DNA of 64,000 nucleotides from contig OX637288.1 in assembly GCA_951799445.1 (NCBI GenBank), positions 1,800,501 through 1,864,500 of the forward strand. The letters run 5' to 3'. Shown piece by piece: positions 23,625 through 34,655 of this stretch (positions within the stretch are counted from its first letter, which is position 1; every line of letters starts with the position of its first letter). The notes beneath the pieces were generated by a model. That model saw nothing but the letters and a program-made list of their open reading frames with translations. It ran no database searches and was not told where the DNA came from. A program made the translations under genes and the position numbers. Origin of the DNA: Pseudisothecium myosuroides. Its lineage: Eukaryota; Streptophyta; Bryopsida; Hypnales; Lembophyllaceae.

Positions 23625-25487
23625 ATTGCAAGATGATTTAGAGTAAGCTAGACTCTATATTTGCTTCTAAATTTTTTTATGAGTGAACCTAATATCATAT
23701 ATTTAGAATTGGTCAAAATCCTCATTTTGTGTAGAGCAAAAATTTTACGAGCCCTAAGTTTGTTGCCTTGTTTTGTAGGAATGAAAAATGGATTTTTTTC
23801 CCACTTCAAATGGTGTAATCTTTCAATTTACGTGGTCAAATGGGCTGAATTTTTTTTTACATTCTGGTAAAATACTTTACTTCAATTTTTTATGGTTGAA
23901 GTTTCCAAAAAAAGTTTCAATTTTCATTTTTTGAATAATTTCCCCCTCTCCCACTACCACCAATTTTTGCACTTTGAGCACATGTAGAAGGTGGACACTT
24001 TTCTATTTTTGATCTTGTGTAACTTTAGTAGGAGTCTTCATTTTCCATTTTTTGACCTTCAAATTTTCATTTTTGGAGCTAAATAGTACTAAAATCCACC
24101 CGAATGACAATGGTAGACATCCAATCTAGGTTTGTTTAAAAATAGTATATTAAATTGAAAAAATTGAAAAAATTGATTCAATATCTACAACTACCATATG
24201 TACCTTCAATTCAAAAATTTCATATGAAATTGATATATGATGTAAGATTTATGAGCAAAAAAACACCTATCCAAGGCCAAGGAGACCAAAAAAAGGACAA
24301 GTATTTCTTGCAATCACCCATCACTTAAGTTTGCTTTGTTATTTCTCATCTTCAATATAGCCATTTGAGTCCCTAAGATCCTAACTTCATCTTAGAATAA
24401 CTTCTAGAGTTATGTTCATTATTATTAATTTTTTTGGATTATAGAACCTATTGATAATATTCACTAAGGTTTTTAGTTTCAATTCTAAATTTTGTCCACA
24501 TTTCTAGACCTTTTGGTTGGATTTTGCTACCTTACTTTTAAAACTTCATCCATGGATAACAGATGGAATTTTCACCTAAATTCTAAATTTTTAGTCAATT
24601 TAAAATTAATCATTAGATTTGTAGGATTTTCAAAAACTTTTAACACTCATATTAGTTTTCTAAACTATCATTTAAAATCTCACTTCTAAGTCTCTATTTT
24701 CATCTTAGGAATGTATTTTTGTTTATAGCACCATGTTGTCATGTCACATGCCATATTAGACATGTGTCTATTATATATTAGACAACCTTCTTCCAATTTT
24801 CCTCAATAAATTTTGAATATTGAAAGAATATTTGAGAATATTTGAGACTTGGATAAATCCACATCATGACTCCATGTTTGCATAAGGTCAAACGACCTAT
24901 AGTAGACATAATTAGTACTTTAAGAAGGTTGTTACTTGTTACATTGATAGGCCAAAAATTAGCCTATGATTTTTTACAAGTAGTATTAGGTTTATGAAAC
25001 AACCTTGAAGTTTAAAAAAAATTAGGCAGAACCTTGAATTTGGGAGAATTTTTGAAAGTCCCAAGGGATGAGCATTATATTCTAGGCAATAGACACTATG
25101 CAAAGCCCTAGGTGACTACCTAATTTCTACTATGGTGCTTGGCCATACCCATTGCCAAAAATGACAATATCCAATGTGGATTGTTTTTCTTCCTTTGCCA
25201 ACCTGATGTTTAGTGAATTTAGACTTGATGATTTCAAACTTACATCATAGATTTCAAACTTAATGCCCAATTTTGGCCACACTTTATATTTAAAAGAGTC
25301 CACTTTTGCTCCAAATAAGTATTTTTTAACTCAATTTATTGCAAAAAAATTGGTAGTTGCAATAATTGTGGGTCATTTTGTGGGTGTCCATGATGGATTG
25401 TTCTACCTTAGTGCGTACAATAAGTGAAAAAAATCTAAACCTCAAATATGTTCTTTTTTGTAATTTCAAGCATCTTATTGCTTGGGG
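23625..25487. other. No gene seen; solo foldback terminus at 24301
   Basis: AT-rich DNA. At 24301-24319 the sequence GTATTTCTTGCAATCACCC equals the right terminus of foldback family R3, but no convincing left partner or body was found. Confidence 0.4.
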
Positions 25488-25677
25488 CACTATAAGAGAA
25501 ATGGATGTTTTAAGTATAGTCCTAGTAGTATAGTCCTATAAGTAATGATCATTGAAAGAGATTTTTAGTAAAATTTTACTGAAAACACATGTAATTTTAG
25601 TTAAATTTTACTAAAAATCTCCTTAAAAGGTCATTACTTAGAGGACTATACTTAAAACACACCTTTATTTTGTAGTA
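25488..25677. mobile_element. CACTA-type MITE R5, copy 3
   Basis: The ends CACTATAAGAGAAATGGATG and ACACACCTTTATTTTGTAGTA are decayed forms of the family ends. GGG lies on both sides as a 3-bp target copy. About 190 bp. Confidence 0.8.
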
Positions 25678-27118
25678 GGGGGATCTTGTTTTTTTCAAAT
25701 CTTATGCAACTTGCTCATCAAGCATCTTGTTCTTTTTAGATTTTACACAAATTTTCTTTTCAAACATCATGTCCTTTTGGGATCTTAGGCAAAGATGATT
25801 TTCGTGCACCATATTCTTTTTGGATTTTACATAGAGTTATAAAGTTGCTATTCAAGAGTCCCAGTGACTAGATGATGGTCACTTGGGCACTAAAGGGTTA
25901 ATCTCTTGATTTCATTCACAAAAAATGTGAAATTGTCTTCATCATTCCCTTGAATTCCAACTTGACTCTTGATAACATGGCTTATGGTCTTTCCAAGTGG
26001 GGCTTGTCCGAGGGCTTGTCAATGTTGTACATCTGTGACCAATTCAATATGGCTTTAAAAGTCCAACATCCTTTGATTTGATTCAAAGGATTAATTTGAT
26101 ACGATTGACCAAAATAATGGAACACTATTGAGTTAACAATATTTCTTCATATAAAGCATACTAATATACCATTTAATTCCATGTGTTACTTATTTTGATA
26201 TACTTCTTTAAAATGGAGTAAACATCAACCTCTTTTTAGACATAAATAAATGCAAGAGTAGAATATTCCAATTGAAAATACACCTCTCTAAAAGGGATGC
26301 TTTTGCTAGAGGTAATTGAAGTGTGCTATCTAAAAGCCCATAAAAGGTCATGAAATGGATTTTCAATTTTCGTAAATTGAAGAGGTTTCAAATGTGTGAT
26401 ATACATCTATATAAAGTTGTAAATTATACCAAAGGTGTATATTTATATCTCAAGTAGCTTGCCTTCATAGTGCCAAAGTAGTGGAATATCTTAAACTAAT
26501 GAAATTGGCATTTGGGTCATGTATTCCAAAACCAACAAAAAAATTTGCATCCATAACAATCATCCAAATCACATAAAGTGCTTGTGATGTTTTCTTAAAT
26601 TGGCCACAATATGGAGGCCTTAGAATAGTCATGCTCTTTTGATAGTTATTATTTCAAAAGGTACAAACTAGATCCTTTATTTTGGGTGGACAAAAACACT
26701 CAAGAGTTTCGTAAATGTCAAAGTATCAAAAAGAACCTTTAGAAATTCTAAAATAAAAAAGATCTAAACGTGTGACAAATTCAAAAAAAATAAAATTTAA
26801 TAATCACATGATGTTTTAAAATCTAAAAGAATAAAAATTATAATTGCAAAGCCAATCATGTCTAGCTATCTTCAATGTAAAGTTTAACTCCATTGGCTCA
26901 TTGTTTATAGAATTGTGACACAAGCCAAGTTGGATGTACAACAAGTGACAATACAGAAAATTTCAGGCCTTATTTGGGTTGTTTGGATGCATGAAAATGT
27001 GCATTTAGGAAAAATACCAGACCAGAAAGGGCCGTTAGGGAATTTGTGAGACGGTAGCTAGCCGGTGCACCCCGTTGGAATTATGTTTTAAAATTTGTTT
27101 TTTATTATTTAAAAAAAT

Positions 27119-27120
<2 letters not shown>
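25678..27120. other. No gene seen
   Basis: AT-rich DNA without recognisable coding structure. Confidence 0.4.

Positions 27121-27191
<71 letters not shown>
27121..27191. repeat. AT microsatellite
   Basis: About 35 uninterrupted AT units. Confidence 0.95.
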
Positions 27192-27196
<5 letters not shown>

Positions 27197-28998
27197 TTTT
27201 TTTGTTGTATAAATTTTTATTTCATAAATTTTTCTATATAAAGTCTTTGTACAAATGTTTAATTCTTAAACATTTGTACAATATAGAATATGAAGACTTT
27301 GCTTTACAAATATTTTACAATTCAAAAACTAATAATAATTTTGGCCTCAAAAAAATAACTTTTCTAGTTCAAAAAATGACCCTTCAAAAACTATTTGAAT
27401 ATAAAAGTAAAATAAAAATATTAAAAAATTACTATAATTAGAACTTAATATTTTTTTTAAATAATTGTGAAATTCACAAATATTCAATCTATAATTGATT
27501 ATACTAAAACAAATTTTAATTTTTGGCTTCAAATTTAATTGAAAAATATTGTTTAGTGTAATAGTTGATCTAATTGTATGGATATGATCTATGGGTTACA
27601 TTTTACAACTATTGTTTGAGAGTCATCATTAAATTATTATTCTAGATTGCATCTTACAATACATCTTCACACATTTAGAAATCTAAAGAACTCCCTTATT
27701 TATAACCTTGCAAGGACTCTGAGGATGTTTTCTATCCTTTGAATGGTCAACCAGGCTTTGTGCTTATTGAAGAATGGATGATTTTCATGTAAATTTTTGT
27801 GTGCAACTTTATTGATGCTATATCGACATCTTGAGCTTAATTAATTCAAAACATTTTAGATGTTTTTGATTTTATATGGGGTAATTTATAGAAAAATGAT
27901 ATACTATCTAGTGTATTTCATTACTTTGAATATTTTCCTCTTAAATTTTGATTTTGACGTTCATAAAGATTTCTTTTGCTTTTGAGAAAAACTAACAAAA
28001 TGAAGCTTCTGAAGAATGGTTTCTACTTTAATTAGAAATTTTGAAAATTTGTTAAAATAAATGTTTTACCAAAGCTTGAATTTGAGGATTTGTAACCATA
28101 TTTCCAAATATGGAGAAATAAAGAATTTTTTTTATAACACAACATTCTACACTACAATATATTTCTATTCTAAAAAAATTAGATTTTTTGAACATCATTT
28201 ATATTTGATATGAAATTTTTAAAAATTTTCTTCAAAAATTCATTGTAATTAAAAAAATTTCACAAAAAAATTTGATGTTTGTATGAAAAATATTAGACAT
28301 GTGAATTCATCTTTAAAAAATATAACCAAAAAATTCCACTCATAAATAGAGAAGAAATGGAAGATAGAGACTAAGGGACTTTCAAGTTTGAGTACATAGT
28401 CATAGGCTCCATCTTTTAGGGGCTGAGGGGTTAGTACTAAAAAAAATTATTGAGAAAATGGATGAAATTGCCATACCATTCAAGAAAATATTCTAAATTC
28501 ACCAATATTTGACAGAAATTACTATTAATAGATAATTATTATGTAGATGCTTATTTCCATTTTCTTTTTCAGTTGCTTACATTCCAAGAATTTTCCTTGC
28601 TTACATTCCAAGGTGCAAGTTGCTCTATAGGAGGCAACCCATTCCTAATCGGCCACCTGTTTTGGCAATGTAGGCTGTTTTCTTTCCGATTAGCAAAAGA
28701 TGACTAGTGATTAATTACGGTGGCATTCCTGATGCAATTGTGGTGCATTTTGATTGGCTTTAAGACCTCTCAATATTGCAACACCCCATGGTCGATTTTT
28801 TTTTCTCAGCCCACGGTTCAAAATAGCAAGCCCTATATCACCGGTATGGGAGGATAAAATTTTCCGCTGAAAAATTCACAATAATTATATTTTGAGAAAT
28901 AAAAATCTGAAAAATTATGAAAACCTTCTGAACTCTGTTTTCGCACACAGGAAAATTGCCCTAGTGAAGAAATCCGCCCTCCAAATGTATGTAATTGC
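27192..28998. other. No gene seen; perfect short hairpin at 27247
   Basis: Extremely AT-rich. At 27247-27281 TTGTACAAATGTTTAA pairs perfectly with TTAAACATTTGTACAA over a 3-nt loop. Confidence 0.4.
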
Positions 28999-29444
28999 TT
29001 GACCCTTGAATGCCGCAGCGGACGTTTTGTGTCCGGTGGATAACAGGGAATCAAACTATATAGGACAGAAGTGCAACTATTCATCCTCAAAATTTGTTGT
29101 GAAAAGGGAAGATCTTCTACAGTAGCTTGACTTCCAGTGAGTGCTTTTGCAATTTTGGAGGCTAATGATTCACACGGTAATAGAAAAGGATGATTTCAAG
29201 GGTCACCCCTTTGGCGTTTAACCCTTAAATGACGGGCTCATAACCGTGGAAATCATCTATTTTGTCACCGTGTGGATTGTTGGATTAAAATAATACAAAA
29301 GCACTCGTTGGAAGTCAAACTAATGTAGATTTTCTTCCCTTTCTCCACAAAATTTGGAGGATGAATAGTTGCACTTTGTCTTACACAGGAGAATCTCTTG
29401 TCATTCATTGGCCTCAAAACATCCGCCGCGTCGTTCAAGGGTTA
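28999..29444. mobile_element. Foldback element with TTRACCCTTGAA ends
   Basis: The left end TTGACCCTTGAATGCCGC is mirrored by the right end GCGTCGTTCAAGGGTTAA. GTGCAACTATTCATCCTC and CTTCCAGTGAGTGCTTTT recur inverted on the right. The centre holds GTTTAACCCTTAAATGACGG. The inverted arms are interrupted, so this is an older copy. Confidence 0.65.
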
Positions 29445-29520
29445 AGGGTTAAATGTTCCCAAATGGGTTGCCTCCCTTAGTTAGCAGCAGCCGTAAAACA
29501 TCAAAGAAATTCTCTGCGTG

Positions 29521-30350
29521 AGTGAGGCAAGAAAAAGTGTGTCTTTTAGATGCTGCTACTTTGTTATACATTTCGTTGGAGTTATTTCTTGACTTTCGAA
29601 CCCACTCGCAGTTTCGCGGCAGCAAGAAAAAGTTGCAGCAAGCGCGTAACGTACTGAACTTCGGCAGCAATTGCAAGCGGGATAACGTGCGTGCGCTCAG
29701 CCTCTCAATGCTAGCTTGGTTCATTCTGGTGATCGAGAGCGAAGTATTTTGTCCTTCAAGGACAAAATCAGTGTCTGAAAAACCTCCTTCACTTGAGCCT
29801 CTTTCATGGCCGACTTGTTAGTTTAGGATTCCGACAATTGTGTCAAATCGCTTGTCTGTTGCAGTTGTCCTAGCTAGTAGTATCTTCGCAGTAATGATTT
29901 TCAACAATCTTGCAAGAGGCATTTCTATTTCTGCACCGAATCGTGCGTCACTGAGCCTGAAGTATTTATATTAGTCTGCAAGGAAATAGGTGTCTGGAAA
30001 ACAGTCCATCAGCAGAGCTCGTTGATGACCGGGTTGAATGGAGGGTGAGTTTAGCGTTTCTTCAATTATTCCAATCTTGTCTATAATCTTGATAATTTCG
30101 TCGAAGTATTGCACGCTTTTCAACTCAATCTTGCAAGAGACCTTCCTGGATTTGCACCGACACTTCTCTTGAAGTATTCAATCTTCAAGGAAGAAAATTG
30201 TCTCAAGAAAAATCCTTCAGCAGAGCACCTTCTGCGTCTTAATTTCATGTCCGGCTTGAATGGAGAGTTAGTTTAGGATTTCGACAATTGTTCAAAACCT
30301 GTCTACTATCCTACTAGTTTCGTCGAAGCTTCCTGGTTTACGTCGAGTCA
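29521..30350. promoter_or_regulatory. Triple-repeat region directly upstream of the TIR gene
   Basis: Three units of about 225 bp, anchored by AGTTTAGGATTCCGACAATT-like phrases near 29821, 30048 and 30271. Recurring phrases are GAAGTATT, CAGCAGAGC, TTGAATGGAGAG, CTAGTTTCGTCGAAG and CAATCTTGCAAGAG. About 800 bp of it is repeated at 53861-54650. It reaches to about 40 bp before the TIR start codon, so it must contain promoter and 5' UTR. It carries no long frame shared with the other copy. Confidence 0.7.
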
Positions 30351-30385
30351 GAATTTCAGAGCTTGTAATCCCTCCGTCCTGTGCC

Positions 30386-31012
30386 ATGTCCACCATAGTA
30401 GACATCGAGCTGCTGCCGTCCGAGGAGGATCGTCTCCTCCCAACCTCCCTGGATCTTCCGCTTGAATCCAAGCACCCGATCTTCCTAAGCCACAGCGGAG
30501 CCCAAAAGAACTTCGTGGAGCAACTGTGCTTGGACTTGGAGCACCAACTGCACCACACGCCCTTCTTCGACAAGCGTCCCCACAGCCTTCCCAAGGGCGA
30601 AGTCTTCGCGCAGTACATCTTCCAAGGCGCGCAGCAGTGTGAGCTCGCGATCGTGGTGGTATCGGAGGAGTATTTCAGTCGGAGCAAGTGGCCCATGCTG
30701 GAGCTTTCGGTGCTTGTGCAGTCGAGTAAACGCAAGATTTTACCCTTGTTTTTTGGCTTGTCAAGCAAGGAGTTTGGGGATGCGGAGCGAAGAGAGAGAT
30801 GGTTTCGGACGTGGGACGCCTCGGCGCAAATGGATCCTCGCGTGAGTGTGAAGGATTGGAAGCTTGCGCTGCGGGAGTTGGAGCGGAGAAATGGGCTGGA
30901 GTTTGTAGCCGCAGTCGGGGAGGTGGCCTTTCGGAAGGAGGTTCTGGCGACTGTTTCTGCCATCGTGCCGGCCGAGTGGGTGGAGGTGGAGAAGGAGACG
31001 GTGAGCAGCTAA
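30386..31012 (+). CDS. TIR-domain protein (stand-alone TIR)
   Basis: TIR domains act in plant immunity as NAD+-cleaving signalling enzymes and as interaction modules. The 208-residue single-exon product has a short acidic N-terminus (1-29), then a TIR domain at about 30-165. Strand A is PIFLSHSGAQKNF, the BB loop is FFDKRPHSLPKGEVF, the next strand is ELAIVVVSEEYFSRSKWP, and MLELSVLVQ follows. Glu106 in MLEL sits at the catalytic glutamate position. RKILPLFFGLS is the following strand. No NB-ARC or LRR region follows the stop, and the downstream DNA is non-coding, so this is a TIR-only gene. The ATG at 30386 is in good context (GCCATGT) and the family starts with a similar leader. The gene is GC-richer than the surrounding DNA and lies directly behind the triple-repeat region. 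Confidence 0.9.
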   Translation: MSTIVDIELLPSEEDRLLPTSLDLPLESKHPIFLSHSGAQKNFVEQLCLDLEHQLHHTPFFDKRPHSLPKGEVFAQYIFQGAQQCELAIVVVSEEYFSRSKWPMLELSVLVQSSKRKILPLFFGLSSKEFGDAERRERWFRTWDASAQMDPRVSVKDWKLALRELERRNGLEFVAAVGEVAFRKEVLATVSAIVPAEWVEVEKETVSS

Positions 31013-32420
31013 CCCTAAAGAAATATTTAGGTCAAGTTTCAAGCCTCTAGAAATTTGAAGTAAATAGATAGAAATTGTAATGTGATGTAACTACGTAACT
31101 AACAAGACTATCATGCAAAATCTGTTAGAATTGGTAGCCTCCAGCTTATCTTTGGAGTAATCCTAGCAAGAAAAGAAAGACAAAAGAGAAAGTTAAGTTT
31201 GTGGCAAAATCAAGCGAAAGAATCTAATAGCCATTGTTGTATGTCAATGATGTTTGAATTTTTAGTCACATGTAGATGAATTAGTGCAAGTCTGAAAATG
31301 ATATTTGAATATTGTTTTGAAATTTTTTGAGTTTAGCAAAGGCACTTTATTTTTTGTTATTTAGTCTTTCATTTTTTTCATTGTATTGTTTTTTGATGTC
31401 ATATTGTTTGGATTGGCAACAATGTAACGTTGTTTTTTGTTGTGATTTCATCTTTTAAGAATCTCAATATAGTATTTTTGTAAGGGTGGACAATACCTAA
31501 TTTTTATCAATTATCTATTATTAATAGGCTTTAGTATATTTTATAATGTACATTATTAACAAGGTGATTTTTTGCGTTTTGAATCATGAATAGGTTCCTC
31601 CACATGTGCCTATTTTCAACCAACCAAGATTATTCAGTAGACTATTGATTGAAGGACCTTTCATTATTCTCAAACTTATTGGCGGGGTAATTTTTTTTGT
31701 AGTTTTTGCTATTTCATTTTTTCTCTTGTTTTTTAAAGTCATTGTCCCTATTATTGAGTATTTTATAGTACCAAAAGACTTTCCTAAAGGCTTTTGATGT
31801 TAGATACTTATTTATTTCAATAAATGAATGATGGAATTTCAAACAATTAATGTATCTTTCTTGTTGAGAGTTTGAAAGCTTCAAAATTCAAGCTATTGCA
31901 AGGTTACTCCATTTTCTAACTTTATTATCAAGCCATATTTTACCTAATACAGAGTATAACTTCAAGGTTTTCACATGTGTGACTATTTTGATTTCCAAAA
32001 AGTGAATACAAAATTTTAAATCATTTGACTTGAGATGATTAATTATTTTCAACAAAGTGCTAGAAATCACAAACCTCTACAACATTACATACTATTACGT
32101 AGTATTCACGATGAACCAAAGTTCTAATTTTTTTTATTTATGTGTTATTTCTAAATTGAAATGTTACAAATTTGTACACAAGTCACTTAATTATTTTCTA
32201 ATTTTTTACCAACCAAATATTTGACACCTTCTAGTGTCAACATATTGTGTTGTTACCGTCCTATTATCTACTCTCTCCCTCAACTGAGCATTATCACGGC
32301 AGTTGCTGTCAGAGATGCAAGCCAATGCTCCAAAAGGTGGTAATCTGAAGCTTGAACGTCTCTCCTGAGTTGTAACCTACAGTTTGAAATCTTCTTTGCA
32401 TAAATATTTATGAGATCAAT
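31013..32420. other. 3' flank of TIR gene, no further gene
   Basis: AT-rich. The short frame at 31606-31797 is hydrophobic but low in complexity and I do not call it. Confidence 0.4.
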
Positions 32421-34332
32421 TTAACCCCTAAAGGACTATTTGTCCCCTCGGGGGACAAATTGGGTCCGGGTAGGTTCCTATTGTCTCAATTTGGAGTGAG
32501 ATTTTTTGAGATTTTTTGAGATTTTTTGAAGTTGTGGAGTTTTACGAGAGCTTTGCGGATATGTAATTTTTATTTCAATTGGATTCCGGACGAAGAAGTT
32601 ATGAGCATTTTTTTGGGAAACAAAACTTTGGGGCAGGCTGGGCTATCACATTTTTGTTGACTTCGAAGGAGGGCAGGTTGTCCGGGAAGGAGGTGGAAGC
32701 TGGGGTGGGCAGCCCCTGTGAACGGGTGAAGCTCCTTCCCCCAGCCCTGTACCTGGTCAGGTGATCCCTGGTCACAGGAGGCAGGGGAGGCTTGGGGGGT
32801 GCCCACCTCTGGTCACAGGAGGGTGTGTGGGGGCTGCCAGGCCGTGCCTGCGCCCCCATCATTGCCAAAAAAATGGATTTTTTTTTTTTTTTTTTTAAAT
32901 AATTTTTTTTAAAATGGATTTTTTTTTTCTGAAACAAATGGATCATTTCCATCAAAAGAAAGAGAATTTGGAAAAAAAATTTCAATTTCTTCTTCAATTC
33001 TTGAAAGCAAGGTGCAGCTATAAATTTATGAGATTTTATTTATTCTAATATTATAGATATTTGGGATTGAAGAATGAATTCTCTCATATTCTAATTTTTT
33101 TTACTATCCTGAGATACTTTATTTATAAAAAGTGAACTTCTAGAGTATTCTAATTTTTTGGACCTTCTATAGAAAAACTAGGAATTTCCGAAGTCTTCAC
33201 AAGCAGCAAAAAAATTTGAAAGCCTTTGACATTATTTTATGAAGCACGGACACTGTTCAAATGGCCTTCGTGGCTTGCATATCTGATGTCTTCAAAAGAA
33301 TGCAAGTATGTTATTTCATGTCCTTTCTAGTTTGCATGCCATTTGATGTACATGTACATGGCATATGCAAGTTTTGTCAGGAGCTATCCAAAAGAAGAAT
33401 CACAGGAACCATCTGGATGGAGATAAGGTAATATGGCTGTTTTGAAGAGCTGATTGCCTTTCAGGGGATGCTGAACACCTATAAAAAAATTTCAGTGAAT
33501 TTTCATAGAAGGAGAAATGGAATTGGCATCTAATCCAAGTCGTTTCATATTTTTCGGACTTTTGTGGAATTAGTTATGAATTTTTGAAGTTGATATAGAA
33601 GTAGGTGGATGGAAACACTTGATGGATGGAGTGCATTGTAGGTGGATGATGTGGTGAGTTGGAGGTCCCATGCAATGGAACGCTGTAGGGAACATAGTGG
33701 GAACTCAAGGGAACAAATCGGGTCCCTTTTTTTTTCCATTGCCCCAAAAACTTTGGCTCTCCAAAGCCTTCTAATTTCAATAGAAATTAGAGGTTTTATT
33801 CTTTTTTAATTTTTTTTGGGGGAGTTTGTCAAAGATAAATAAATGTTTCAATCCACCGTTGGGATTTTTGAGTATTGAAACTATGAGGTAGAAAACTTGT
33901 TAGCAAAAAAAGATAGTGTATAGTCAATCCTCTGGGCATTGTGTCCTTCCAAGATTTTTTTGGATGTGTTCCACTAATTTTTTTGAGGTGAAATTTGGTG
34001 GACATATGTATAACATTACCCTCATTATGGTAAAAAATTTTATTCAAAGTCTGTAGTGCAAAAATTTTCCACAAATGCCGGTCAAAGGCAGCTGAAGCTG
34101 TAGGGCAGAGTCCAAAAAAACTTTTTTTTCAACTTTGAATGCTCATATCTTCCAATCTGTACGGTCAAATTTGGTGAAATTTTTACCACATGATCTTAGA
34201 CAAGTTAAGTGCAAGATCCTACGGTTAGATTCTAAAAAAAAGTATTTTTTTTGTTTTCTTAAGTGAACGCAGCAGAAAGGGCAGTTTTGAGTGGTTTTTG
34301 ACAGAAAACACCCTTGGTCCTTTAGGGGTTAA
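32421..34332. mobile_element. Element R6, copy 1 (TTAACCCCTAAAG termini), with internal insertions
   Basis: The ends are TTAACCCCTAAAGGAC and GTCCTTTAGGGGTTAA. Near the left end is the palindrome TGTCCCCTCGGGGGACA; near the right end GCAGCAGAAAGGGCAGTTTT. Both marks recur in the 924-bp copy at 37532-38455. This copy is about 1 kb longer: it has a GC-rich stretch with GGTCACAGGAGG direct repeats (about 32625-32865) and a block at 33455-33600 shared with 8230-8360. No coding frame; class unknown. Confidence 0.72.
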
Positions 34333-34618
34333 AAAATCAATCATAAGATCAATCGCTTCAAGTCAGCAAGTTGCACCAAATTTCAAAGCTTTCCTACCGA
34401 CTACAGTGTCTGCAGTGAATCAAATTGGCGCTAAGGGACACCGATGTTTTAGGGTGCGAAAAATATAGGTTATGGAAAGATCGATAATATAATAGTCACG
34501 CAAGTTCAAAAGCGTGCACTCCCTTTCCACAGGCTTACAATCTTGCTTCAGATGCTTGCAAGACCTGCTGTCGATCGTGTTGCTTTCATATTTTGGTTTC
34601 GCCAAGCATAACTCTCCA

Positions 34619-34645
34619 ATGTCCGCAAGCCTTGCTTGCAGCTGA
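34619..34645 (+). other. Possible upstream ORF (8 codons)
   Basis: ATG TCC ... TGA in the presumed 5' UTR, ending 10 bp before the start codon of the membrane protein. It could lower translation of the main frame; this rests on position only. Confidence 0.3.
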
Positions 34646-34655
34646 ATTAGCTGAG

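Noticed and set aside
29449..29821. Overlapping 91- and 99-codon frames on both strands upstream of the TIR gene
   Set aside because: The frames are not kept in the second copy of the repeat at 53.86 kb, so the region is more likely regulatory.
30292..30963. 223-codon open frame on the minus strand
   Set aside because: Antisense to the TIR gene; serine-rich low-complexity translation without a domain.
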